Shown here: positions 21,427-27,675 of the stretch, in pieces | Numbering within the stretch: position 1 is the first letter of the stretch | How the letters are laid out: every line of letters starts with the position of its first letter | IMG/VR virus record: IMGVR_UViG_3300025154_000332 | Coordinates: 1-27,675 of that record | Origin: a virus | DNA: 27,675 bases | Strand: one strand, 5' to 3' | The notes under the pieces: model-generated | The model's database searches: none | Told to the model about the DNA's origin: nothing | The model's input: the letters and a program-made list of their open reading frames with translations, nothing else | Made by a program: the position numbers and the translations under genes

Positions 21427-24072
21427 ATGAGTTGGTTAACTGTTAACGATGGGTTAGAATATTGTGTGTACATTCATACTTTCCCTAATGGTAAGCGTTA
21501 TATTGGGATAACTAGTCAAATACCAGAAGATAGATGGAGAAAAGGTCGTGGTTATTATGGAAACAGATATTTAACTTATGCTATTAAGAAGCATGGTTGG
21601 GAAAATATTAAACATGATATAATTTATACTGGATTGTCTGTAGACGAAGCAATAGAGAAAGAAATATTTCTCATAGCAAAGTTTGACTCTAATAATAAAA
21701 ATTTAGGATATAACTTGTCAAAAGGTGGTGAGTCTCATTTTGGAATTAAGCATTCAAATGAAACTAAAGAAAAAATGAGAATAGCCAGAAAAGGTAAATA
21801 TGGTGGAAAGTTGCATCCAATGTATGGTAAAACGCACACAGATGAAACCAAAGAAAAGATGAGTAAAGCTAAGAAAGGAAAGTATCTTGGTGAAAATAAT
21901 CATAACTTTGGAGTAACTTTATCGGAAGAGCATAAGAAAAAACTAAGCATAGCGAAGATGGGTCATACATTTGGTTTTGCAAACACTAAAAGAGCCGTTG
22001 TTCAATTAACTTTGGATAATGTATATATCGAAGAATTCCCTAGTGTTAAAGATGCTCAAATTAAAACAGGAACATACCACATATCAGACTGTTGTAATGG
22101 TAAAAGACAATCCGCAAATGGGTATCTATGGACATATAAAGAAAATTATTTAAAAGGAGAAATGAAATTGAAAATTAACTTGGATTTAAATAGAAATTTT
22201 GTAACAACAATTAATAAATTAACAAAAAAATACGGGGATAAATTCGAACGCATTAATGGTTTTCATCAGCAAAACTTGAACTTTACAGATTTTATTGATA
22301 ATTTTATAGATAGCAAAACGGTTGCAGATGTAAGTATCGATGCAAATGCCAATAGTAGCACAAAAGATATCAACACATTAAAATCAGATATGACTAAACC
22401 TCATTTAAAACTTTTATCTTTTAATAAGATTTTTTATGAAATTACTAAAAAATATGGACTATCTACAGCAGAAGAATGGTTAGAATCAGAATGGAATGGT
22501 GATTATTACTTACATAATGCCACAACAAGTACATATCTGCCATATTGTTATGCATATGATTTATATCAAATAGTAGAAAAAGGGTTATATTTTATTGATA
22601 AATTTAAATCAACTCCTGCAAAACATTTAACCACATATAATGACCATGTATTAGAATTTATTAGTTGGACTGCTAATCGTAGTTCTGGTGCAGTTGGCCT
22701 ACCAAGTTACCTTGTTTATTCGTATTATTATTGGAACAATGATATTAAGAATAATTTTTTTCTTAAAGATCCTGAATATTATAGGGAACAATGTTTTCAA
22801 AAATTCATCTATGACTTAAATCAACCATATTTGCGTGTTACTGAATGTGCATTTACTAACATTTCTATTATGGATAAAAACTATTTAGCAGAATTATTCG
22901 GGGCAAGACAATTTCCTGATGGAGAATTTGTAATTGATCATATTGATGGAATTATTGAACATCAAAAAGTGTTTATGGAAGTGACAGCTAAGATTAGAGA
23001 AAAATTAATGATGACGTTTCCTGTGCTAACTTATTCATTATTGTTTCAAGAAGGTAAATTTGTTGATGAAGAGTTTGCTAGATGGTGTAATAAACATAAT
23101 ATGAAATGGTTTGATAGTAATTTTTATGTTGGTAATGATGTTACAACCCTCTCAAATTGTTGTAGGCTCTTAAGCAATACTTCTAAATTAAATAGTTTTA
23201 TTAATAGTATTGGAGGAACCTCTCTTTCAGTTGGGAGCGTCCAAGTTAATACAACTAATTTACGTAGAATTGCGTTATTATCTAATAAAAATAAGGATAA
23301 ATATATAAATATTTTATCAAAAAGAATTCATTTAAGTATTAAGGTATTAGATGTGGTAAGAAATATTATCAAAAGAAACATTGAGAAAGGACTCCTTCCA
23401 AACTATACGTACGGACTTGTAAAAATGGAGAATCAATATAATACTTTAGGTATTACTGCAATGTATGAAGCAATTAGAGATATGGGTTTGATTCAAGAAG
23501 ATAATTTTGGTAGCAACTCCTATACAGATGAAGGACTTGGTTTTGCTACAAAAATTCTAAGAACTATTAATGAAATTAAAGATAGTTATAGTTTTGATTA
23601 TAGTATAAACGTTGAGGCCGTCCCTGCTGAACGTGCAAATTCAATTCTATGTACTAAAGATAATTTACTATATCCAGAATTTGAACAAGATTTTCTTTAC
23701 AGTAATCAATGGATACCATTAATGGAAAATAGTACAATTCAAGAAAAAATAAAACTTGGCGCTGTGTTAGATAAGGAGTGTGGAGGAGGTCAAATCCTTC
23801 ATGTAAATCTACAAGGTAAATTTGCTAGTGAAAAACAATCATGGGATATGTTAAATCACTTAGCTAAATCAGGCATAATTTACTTCGCTTATAATGTTCA
23901 AATATCTGTATGTGATGAAGGACATGGATTTTTTGGTCAAATATGTCCAACATGTGGTAAATCAGTTCAAGATGTATTCAGTAGGATCGTTGGGTATCTT
24001 GTTCCTACGCAATCATATAGTAAGGAAAGAAAACAAGAATTTGATAAGCGTAAATGGTTCTTATTAGATTAA
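21427..24072 (+). CDS. nrdD: GIY-YIG homing endonuclease fused in frame to class III ribonucleotide reductase NrdD
   Basis: One uninterrupted frame of 881 codons (ATG 21427; an upstream ATG at 21400 overlaps nrdH). Residues 1-245 are a GIY-YIG endonuclease: VYIHTFPNGKRYIGIT, NLSKGG, repeated NUMOD3 motifs (ETKEKMRIARKGKYGG; ETKEKMSKAKKGKYLG; EEHKKKLSIAKMG), then a NUMOD1-like tail (YIEEFPSVKDAQ, NGYLWTYKENY). From ATG 22162 follows a 636-aa NrdD: SSGAVGLPSYLVY, NCCRLLSN (active-site Cys), a zinc site with C-x3-H and ICPTCG, and RIVGYL with the radical Gly at about 611 of NrdD. NrdD reduces NTPs to dNTPs anaerobically. No ATP cone is seen. NrdG follows. Confidence 0.88.
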   Translation: MSWLTVNDGLEYCVYIHTFPNGKRYIGITSQIPEDRWRKGRGYYGNRYLTYAIKKHGWENIKHDIIYTGLSVDEAIEKEIFLIAKFDSNNKNLGYNLSKGGESHFGIKHSNETKEKMRIARKGKYGGKLHPMYGKTHTDETKEKMSKAKKGKYLGENNHNFGVTLSEEHKKKLSIAKMGHTFGFANTKRAVVQLTLDNVYIEEFPSVKDAQIKTGTYHISDCCNGKRQSANGYLWTYKENYLKGEMKLKINLDLNRNFVTTINKLTKKYGDKFERINGFHQQNLNFTDFIDNFIDSKTVADVSIDANANSSTKDINTLKSDMTKPHLKLLSFNKIFYEITKKYGLSTAEEWLESEWNGDYYLHNATTSTYLPYCYAYDLYQIVEKGLYFIDKFKSTPAKHLTTYNDHVLEFISWTANRSSGAVGLPSYLVYSYYYWNNDIKNNFFLKDPEYYREQCFQKFIYDLNQPYLRVTECAFTNISIMDKNYLAELFGARQFPDGEFVIDHIDGIIEHQKVFMEVTAKIREKLMMTFPVLTYSLLFQEGKFVDEEFARWCNKHNMKWFDSNFYVGNDVTTLSNCCRLLSNTSKLNSFINSIGGTSLSVGSVQVNTTNLRRIALLSNKNKDKYINILSKRIHLSIKVLDVVRNIIKRNIEKGLLPNYTYGLVKMENQYNTLGITAMYEAIRDMGLIQEDNFGSNSYTDEGLGFATKILRTINEIKDSYSFDYSINVEAVPAERANSILCTKDNLLYPEFEQDFLYSNQWIPLMENSTIQEKIKLGAVLDKECGGGQILHVNLQGKFASEKQSWDMLNHLAKSGIIYFAYNVQISVCDEGHGFFGQICPTCGKSVQDVFSRIVGYLVPTQSYSKERKQEFDKRKWFLLD
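22152..22164 (+). promoter_or_regulatory. Internal ribosome site and start of NrdD
   Basis: AAAAGGAG (22152-22159) lies 2 bases before ATG 22162, the natural N-terminus of NrdD (MKLKINLDLNRNFV). The gap is short for an efficient site, so free NrdD may be made weakly, or the original spacing was altered when the endonuclease gene became continuous with nrdD. Confidence 0.5.
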
Positions 24073-24085
24073 GAGAGGTATTAAA

Positions 24086-24565
24086 ATGTGGATTAAAAAC
24101 ATAATGGATGAAAACTTTCAGGATTATAAAAAAACATCTATGATGATAGCAACTTGCCAATGTGATTGGAAATGTGCTAAAGATGGAGGATTTGATATTT
24201 CTGTTTGTCAAAACTCTGAGTTGGCAAATCAGAAAAACATTGAGGTATCTATTAAATCTATTATTAATAGATACCTCAATAATCCTATCACACAAGCAAT
24301 AGTTATCGGTGGACTAGAACCCATGTTACAGTTTGATGAAGTTTTAGAACTTATAGATAAATTTAGATTGGTGTCTAAAGATGATATAATTATTTACACA
24401 GGTTATTATCCTTATGAATTAATAAATAAATTATGTCAGTTAGTTGAATATAAGAATATTATAATTAAATTTGGCAGATACAAAGAGAATAATAGTAAAA
24501 TATTTGATACTGTGTTAGGTGTTTGGTTGTCTTCAAACAATCAATATGCAATAAAAATAAGTTAA
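24086..24565 (+). CDS. nrdG: NrdG-like glycyl radical activase (radical SAM), 159 aa
   Basis: ATG 24086 follows AGAGAGG, 14 bases after nrdD. The N-terminus MWIKNIMDENFQDYKKTSMMI is followed by ATCQCDWKC (Cys 24, 26, 30) and DISVCQNS (Cys 41), the cysteine-rich cluster seen in the NrdG subgroup that accompanies this NrdD type, and then VIGGLEPMLQ (radical-SAM GGE-like) and a beta-rich barrel. It would use a 4Fe-4S cluster and SAM to make the glycyl radical on NrdD. The Cys pattern differs from the common C-x3-C-x2-C, so cluster ligation is not certain from sequence alone. Confidence 0.82.
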   Translation: MWIKNIMDENFQDYKKTSMMIATCQCDWKCAKDGGFDISVCQNSELANQKNIEVSIKSIINRYLNNPITQAIVIGGLEPMLQFDEVLELIDKFRLVSKDDIIIYTGYYPYELINKLCQLVEYKNIIIKFGRYKENNSKIFDTVLGVWLSSNNQYAIKIS

Positions 24566-24593
24566 ATAAAATATAAAGTGAGGTAATTAATAA

Positions 24594-25079
24594 ATGAATA
24601 TTAATTGTACAGTAGACAGTGAAGATGTTGTATTGCCAAAATATGAATCAGAATGTGCTTCTGGAATGGATTTAAGAGCATGGAAGTATTCGTATCCAAC
24701 TAATTTAAAAAAGGCATATGAATTTGATGAAGATGGAATTTTTCTTGATCCAATGGAAAGAATCTTAATTAAAACAGGATTACATATTGAATTTAAACCT
24801 AACACAGAGGCACAAATTAGACCTAGAAGTGGTTTAGCATTAAAACATGGAATATCAATTGTCAATAGTCCTGCGACCATCGATGAAGATTATCGTGGGG
24901 ACATAGGGGTAATCCTTATCAATATGAGCAATGAAAAATTCTTAATCAAAAAAGGAGATAGAATTGCTCAAATGGTTTTCCAAGAAGTTAAGAAATTTAA
25001 TCTAAAGATTGTTGATAAATTACAAGATACTTTGCGTGGAGATGGTGGTTTTGGTAGTACAAATAAAGGAGAGGCTTAA
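24594..25079 (+). CDS. dut: dUTPase
   Basis: ATG 24594 follows AGTGAGG. All five dUTPase motifs are present: ASGMDLRA (22-29), RPRSGLALKHG (about 77-87), NSPATIDEDYRGDIGV (about 91-106), GDRIAQMVF (about 121-129) and RGDGGFGST (about 148-156). The 161-aa length fits a trimeric enzyme. It hydrolyses dUTP to dUMP and diphosphate, limiting uracil in DNA and feeding thymidylate synthesis. It lies between NrdG and dCMP deaminase. A hairpin overlaps its stop. Confidence 0.95.
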   Translation: MNINCTVDSEDVVLPKYESECASGMDLRAWKYSYPTNLKKAYEFDEDGIFLDPMERILIKTGLHIEFKPNTEAQIRPRSGLALKHGISIVNSPATIDEDYRGDIGVILINMSNEKFLIKKGDRIAQMVFQEVKKFNLKIVDKLQDTLRGDGGFGSTNKGEA

Positions 25080-25090
25080 TCGCCTTTCCT
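25067..25090 (+). other. 9-bp hairpin spanning the dut stop codon
   Basis: AGGAGAGGC (25067-25075) pairs with GCCTTTCCT (25082-25090), one G-U, loop TTAATC that includes the TAA stop. No U-run follows. It sits in the 41-base gap to the dCMP deaminase start and may slow ribosomes or protect mRNA ends; not a classical terminator. Confidence 0.5.
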
Positions 25091-25120
25091 AATCCCTCAA
25101 AGAAAGGAATCAACAATTAA

Positions 25121-25591
25121 ATGCAAATCATAAATTGGGATGACTATTTCATGTCTGTAGCATATATATCATCATTGCGTAGTAAAGATCCAAGAACACA
25201 AGTTGGAGCTTGTATTATCAATCAAAACAAACGAATAGTTTCTACTGGTTACAATGGTATGCCAGAAGGTTGTGATGATAATATAATGCCTTGGACAATA
25301 TCAGAAGGATTAGAAAATAAGCATTTATATGTAGTTCATAGTGAATTAAATGCCATTCTTCATGCACGAAGTGATTTAACTAATTGTATTCTTTATACAA
25401 CATTATTTCCATGTAATGAATGTGCAAAAAGTATAGTTCAATCTGGAATATCTGAAGTTGTATATTTGAGTGACAAATATAAAGACAGAGAACAATTTAT
25501 CGCTTCAAGATTTATTTTTAATATAGCAGGAATAAAATATAGACAATTAATTAGTGACACCAATATAGAAATAAAGTTAAATGAGGTGTAA
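25121..25591 (+). CDS. dCMP deaminase
   Basis: ATG 25121 follows AAAGAAAGGAA. The 156-aa product has the cytidine/deoxycytidylate deaminase zinc motifs HSELNAILHA (His 73, Glu 75) and PCNECA (Cys 98, Cys 101), with VGACIINQNKRIVSTGYNGMP typical of dCMP deaminases. It converts dCMP to dUMP, complementing the dUTPase next door for thymidylate supply. Stop overlaps the next gene's GAGGTG ribosome site. Confidence 0.93.
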   Translation: MQIINWDDYFMSVAYISSLRSKDPRTQVGACIINQNKRIVSTGYNGMPEGCDDNIMPWTISEGLENKHLYVVHSELNAILHARSDLTNCILYTTLFPCNECAKSIVQSGISEVVYLSDKYKDREQFIASRFIFNIAGIKYRQLISDTNIEIKLNEV

Positions 25592-25593
25592 TT

Positions 25594-26124
25594 GTGATAA
25601 TAAATTTTAATCAATTATCAAAACTTAGAGATGAAAATATAACCGTATGTGCAGGTTGGTTTGATATGTTTCATATTGGTCATTTAAACTTCTTAAAAAA
25701 CGCTAAAAAGCATTCAGAAAAACTTCTAGTAGTTGTAATGAATGATATTGATGGAAAATATATTAAAGGGGATAGTAGACCAATTATTAATGAAAATCAA
25801 AGGGCAGAGATTGTAGATAATTTAAAATGCGTTGATTATGTTTTAATAAGTACGCCAATTACAAATAATCATAGATATAATAGTCTTGATAAGAAAACAA
25901 GATTATTATGGGATAGATATATTCCCATAATTCAAGAATTAAAACCCAATAACGTGTTCTCATTAGAAGAAACCTTGAATCTTAATAAACTAGGTAATTA
26001 TGTTGAGAGTATGGGAATCAATGTTATTTATTCCGAAAGATTTGATGGAGTTTCAACAACTGATATTGAGAATAAACTTAAGATAGATATTATGAAAAAT
26101 GAAGAGTTAAAGTATTATAAATAA
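25594..26124 (+). CDS. TagD/RfaE-like cytidylyltransferase-fold nucleotidyltransferase
   Basis: GTG 25594 follows ATGAGGTG, two bases after the deaminase stop. The 176-aa product has the HxGH nucleotidyltransferase site (AGWFDMFHIGHLNFL, His 27-His 30), VVVMNDIDGKYIKG, then RPIINENQRAEIVDNLKCVDYV, the pattern of glycerol-3-phosphate cytidylyltransferase and related enzymes. The expected ISSTxxR-like motif near the C-terminus is present only weakly (FDGVSTTDIENKL). It could activate a sugar- or glycerol-phosphate with CTP or a nucleotide precursor; substrate unknown. Its place after dNTP genes suggests nucleotide-linked metabolism. Confidence 0.82.
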   Translation: MIINFNQLSKLRDENITVCAGWFDMFHIGHLNFLKNAKKHSEKLLVVVMNDIDGKYIKGDSRPIINENQRAEIVDNLKCVDYVLISTPITNNHRYNSLDKKTRLLWDRYIPIIQELKPNNVFSLEETLNLNKLGNYVESMGINVIYSERFDGVSTTDIENKLKIDIMKNEELKYYK

Positions 26125-26169
26125 AACTTGTATTTTAATTGATAAATAAAAGGATGAAGAGGAAAATAA

Positions 26170-26283
26170 ATGAATGACTATAATAAAATTATTATCGAAG
26201 GAGAATTAGAAAAAACAAAAGATATATTTTTAAATTGTCAAGATTGCGAAGAAGCAATAGATTGTTTTATATGTTTTGAATAA
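26170..26283 (+). CDS. 37-aa peptide with two CxxC pairs, upstream of the radical SAM gene
   Basis: ATG 26170 follows AAAGGATGAAGAGG. The 37 residues split into a charged N-terminal half (MNDYNKIIIEGELEKTKDIF) and a Cys-rich C-terminal tip: NCQDC (22-26) and DCFICFE (31-37), that is two C-x2-C pairs. Its TAA is only 9 bases before the radical SAM ATG, within the latter's AAGGAG site. The leader-plus-Cys-rich-core shape and position are those of a thioether (ranthipeptide or sactipeptide-like) precursor. A plain zinc-binding microprotein is the alternative. Confidence 0.6.
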   Translation: MNDYNKIIIEGELEKTKDIFLNCQDCEEAIDCFICFE

Positions 26284-26292
26284 GGAGTTTTT

Positions 26293-27048
26293 ATGAAAGA
26301 TATAACTTTTGAATTAACGAATAAATGTAATTTAAATTGTATTCATTGTTCTAATAAGTCAAATATCAATGGATATGAATTCTTAGATATTAATACAATC
26401 AAAAATATAGTTCAAAAATACAAACCACAATATGTAAATATAAGTGGAGGTGAACCATTATTAACTGATAACTTTATAAGTATTATTCAATGGTTAAAAG
26501 GTGAGAAAATTAAAGTTAGATTATACACTTCAACTTATATAGATGACATAAATACAAAACTAAAAGCACTGAAATTAATTGATTTAGATTACATAATAAT
26601 TTCATACTATAGTAATAAAAATTATGTGTATAATCAAATAGTCGGTAAGAAAAATATCCATGATTCTATTTTAAATAATATCAAGTATTGCTTAGACATT
26701 GGTTTGAATACAGAAGTTCATATAGTCCCGACTTCATTAAATATATCCACATTAATTGACACGGTATCAGAATTGGTAGACATAGGAGTTAATAAAATTA
26801 GTTTACTAAAACTTATTCTCCAAGGCAGGGCAGAGGGTAAAGGATACTTATTACCAAATAAAGAAGAGTTGAGTGAGATAATCAATTTGTTACAACTCAA
26901 ATATAAAGACAAAATTCGTTTAGGATTGCCATTTTCAGAAGGTAAGTGTACTGCTGGAATAGAAAAGCTAGTTGTCTTGTCGAATGGAAATATAATTCCT
27001 TGTGATAGTTATAAAAGTGGTAAATGTCTCTGTGAGAGATGGGTTTAA
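26293..27048 (+). CDS. Radical SAM protein with truncated SPASM-like C-terminus
   Basis: ATG 26293 follows AAGGAG. The 251-aa product has CNLNCIHC (Cys 12, 16, 19) binding the 4Fe-4S/SAM cluster, NISGGEPLL (GGE at 52-54) for SAM, and a barrel to about residue 210. The C-terminus carries C219-x12-G-x4-C237, the start of a SPASM/twitch signature, then C245 and C247 but not the full downstream Cys set, so the auxiliary-cluster domain is short. SPASM radical SAM enzymes modify peptides or proteins. The Cys-rich 37-aa ORF directly upstream is an obvious candidate substrate. The extended QueE or viperin motifs are not seen. Confidence 0.85.
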   Translation: MKDITFELTNKCNLNCIHCSNKSNINGYEFLDINTIKNIVQKYKPQYVNISGGEPLLTDNFISIIQWLKGEKIKVRLYTSTYIDDINTKLKALKLIDLDYIIISYYSNKNYVYNQIVGKKNIHDSILNNIKYCLDIGLNTEVHIVPTSLNISTLIDTVSELVDIGVNKISLLKLILQGRAEGKGYLLPNKEELSEIINLLQLKYKDKIRLGLPFSEGKCTAGIEKLVVLSNGNIIPCDSYKSGKCLCERWV

Positions 27049-27099
27049 AATATCCTAGAAAAGTGAAATTTAATAGGTTTTTAGAAAGGAGTAAAATAA

Positions 27100-27528
27100 A
27101 TGAGCAAATACAATTCAGAATTATTAACTGATGCAGAAATAGATAGTCTCCTACAAGTTCTTTCTGAAGGGTATCCCAAAGAAGAATCTAGTTCTATTAA
27201 AATAACTTATAATCCAGTTAATAAAATGAAATTGATCACAGATATTATTGATAAGAATAGATATAGTGAAAAATATTTTTCATGGTGTATTGCTGATGAA
27301 ATTAATCATATTTATAAAAATGCAGGAAAAGAATTTTCATCAATAAGTTTAGAATTTCTTAATAAGAATACATTAAATTTCTCTATTTCAGATGAAAAGG
27401 TAAAGTTATTTACAAATATTTTTGATGATAATCCTGATCTTATACTTAATAAATCAGATTTAATAAGACTTAGTATTATAATTCAAAAAATAATTTCACA
27501 ATTTAATCAATTAACGAAAGGAGAGTGA
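27100..27528 (+). CDS. Unknown protein with FliM-like N-terminal EIDxLL motif
   Basis: ATG 27100 follows AGAAAGGAG. The 142-aa product starts SELLTDAEIDSLLQVLSEG (5-23), resembling the LSxxEIDALL peptide at the N-terminus of FliM/FliY that binds phosphorylated CheY. The rest lacks FliM motifs and has alternating helices and strands (KLITDIIDKNRYSEKYFSWC, LSIIIQKIISQFNQL). The similarity may be chance. Its TGA overlaps the GTG of the next gene. Confidence 0.65.
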   Translation: MSKYNSELLTDAEIDSLLQVLSEGYPKEESSSIKITYNPVNKMKLITDIIDKNRYSEKYFSWCIADEINHIYKNAGKEFSSISLEFLNKNTLNFSISDEKVKLFTNIFDDNPDLILNKSDLIRLSIIIQKIISQFNQLTKGE

Positions 27529-27675
27529 CCACTATCCAAACATCATATTACGCAAAATACAAAGGAGAAAATGCTGTATCAATTGCATTAAGCAAACCAC
27601 AATGGTACACAAATTGTAGAGAATACAAGAAACTCGCTCCAAGTTGGGATTTATTAAATAAATATAAACAAGATA
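27525..27675 (+). CDS. Partial gene, DUF488-like N-terminus
   Basis: GTG 27525 overlaps the previous TGA and follows GAAAGGAG. The 50 residues available include AVSIALSKPQWYTNCREYKK and LAPSWDLLNKYK, recalling DUF488-family proteins (IS-x-PxWY-x-G-x3-Y-x2-LAP). The gene runs off the window end. The family call rests on one short motif region. Confidence 0.5.
   Translation, partial: MTTIQTSYYAKYKGENAVSIALSKPQWYTNCREYKKLAPSWDLLNKYKQD

Noticed and set aside
21427-22161. Group I intron or intein around the GIY-YIG domain
   Set aside because: No N-terminal extein or NrdD sequence precedes it and the frame is continuous into NrdD, so neither a splice pair nor intein blocks can be defined.
26293-27048. 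Viperin-like or QueE-like radical SAM assignment
   Set aside because: The CNLNCIHC context and C-x12-G-x4-C tail fit peptide-modifying SPASM types better; the queuosine partner genes (queC, queD, folE) are absent from the window.
1-27675. tRNA, rRNA or CRISPR arrays
   Set aside because: No cloverleaf-type GTTC-A/G-A-containing segments, rRNA-like blocks or regularly spaced repeats were seen on reading both strands.

Overview
The window looks like the early/middle region of a large, AT-rich bacteriophage or prophage of a low-GC Gram-positive host (Bacillales or Clostridia). The evidence is that every supported gene lies on the + strand in a dense run of tiny ORFs, strong AGGAGGTG-type ribosome binding sites are present, TTG and GTG starts are frequent, and there is a self-contained phage DNA replication and nucleotide-metabolism set with two homing endonucleases. 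An anaerobic (class III) ribonucleotide reductase points to a host that can grow without oxygen. The order DnaB-like helicase, primase, RecJ-like exonuclease, DNA polymerase III alpha resembles the yorI-yorL region of SPbeta-type phages. That comparison is from memory, not from a search. No structural, lysis or integrase genes, tRNAs, rRNAs or CRISPR arrays were seen.

Layout: (A) 1-7.2 kb is an accessory region of about 25 small genes. It holds two lipoproteins, several Cys-rich or zinc-ribbon microproteins, a membrane microprotein overlapping a prohibitin/SPFH protein, two adjacent ORFs interrupted by in-frame TGA, and many unknowns. (B) 7.2-19.5 kb is the replication/recombination module: an SSB-like protein with an acidic tail, a RecA-like (Sak4-type) ATPase, a small Cys-containing protein, a DnaB-type helicase, a TOPRIM primase, a RecJ-like DHH exonuclease, a LAGLIDADG-type homing endonuclease, DNA polymerase III alpha with a PHP domain, and an ERCC4-fold nuclease. 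(C) 19.5-21.1 kb is a second accessory stretch with a promoter, two tandem paralogous microproteins separated by a 17-bp hairpin, an ORF with no canonical start codon, and a RyR-domain protein. (D) 21.2-26.1 kb is deoxynucleotide supply: NrdH-like redoxin, a GIY-YIG homing endonuclease continuous in frame with NrdD, NrdG, dUTPase, dCMP deaminase and a TagD-like nucleotidyltransferase. (E) 26.1-27.7 kb has a 37-aa peptide with two CxxC pairs directly before a radical SAM protein with a SPASM-like tail, then a protein with a FliM-like N-terminal motif and a partial DUF488-like gene.

Regulation: four near-perfect sigma-A promoters (TTGACA, 17 bp, TATAAT) share an AATAAATAAAAT-like upstream tract and precede blocks A, the 4965 gene, B and C. 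A fifth (TTGACT) overlaps the end of the 1396 gene. Several perfect hairpins lack U-tracts, so they look more like processing or translational elements than intrinsic terminators. No gene-free stretch exceeds 300 bases. The longest is about 267 bases (6945-7211), holding a promoter and one possible 24-codon ORF.

Most notable: the radical SAM plus Cys-rich peptide pair (a candidate phage RiPP or peptide-modification locus), the homing endonuclease-NrdD in-frame fusion with an internal start, and a concentration of decoding oddities (two in-frame UGAs, up to three non-AUG starts, two nested in-frame gene pairs). All functions are judged by eye from motifs; no database search was run.
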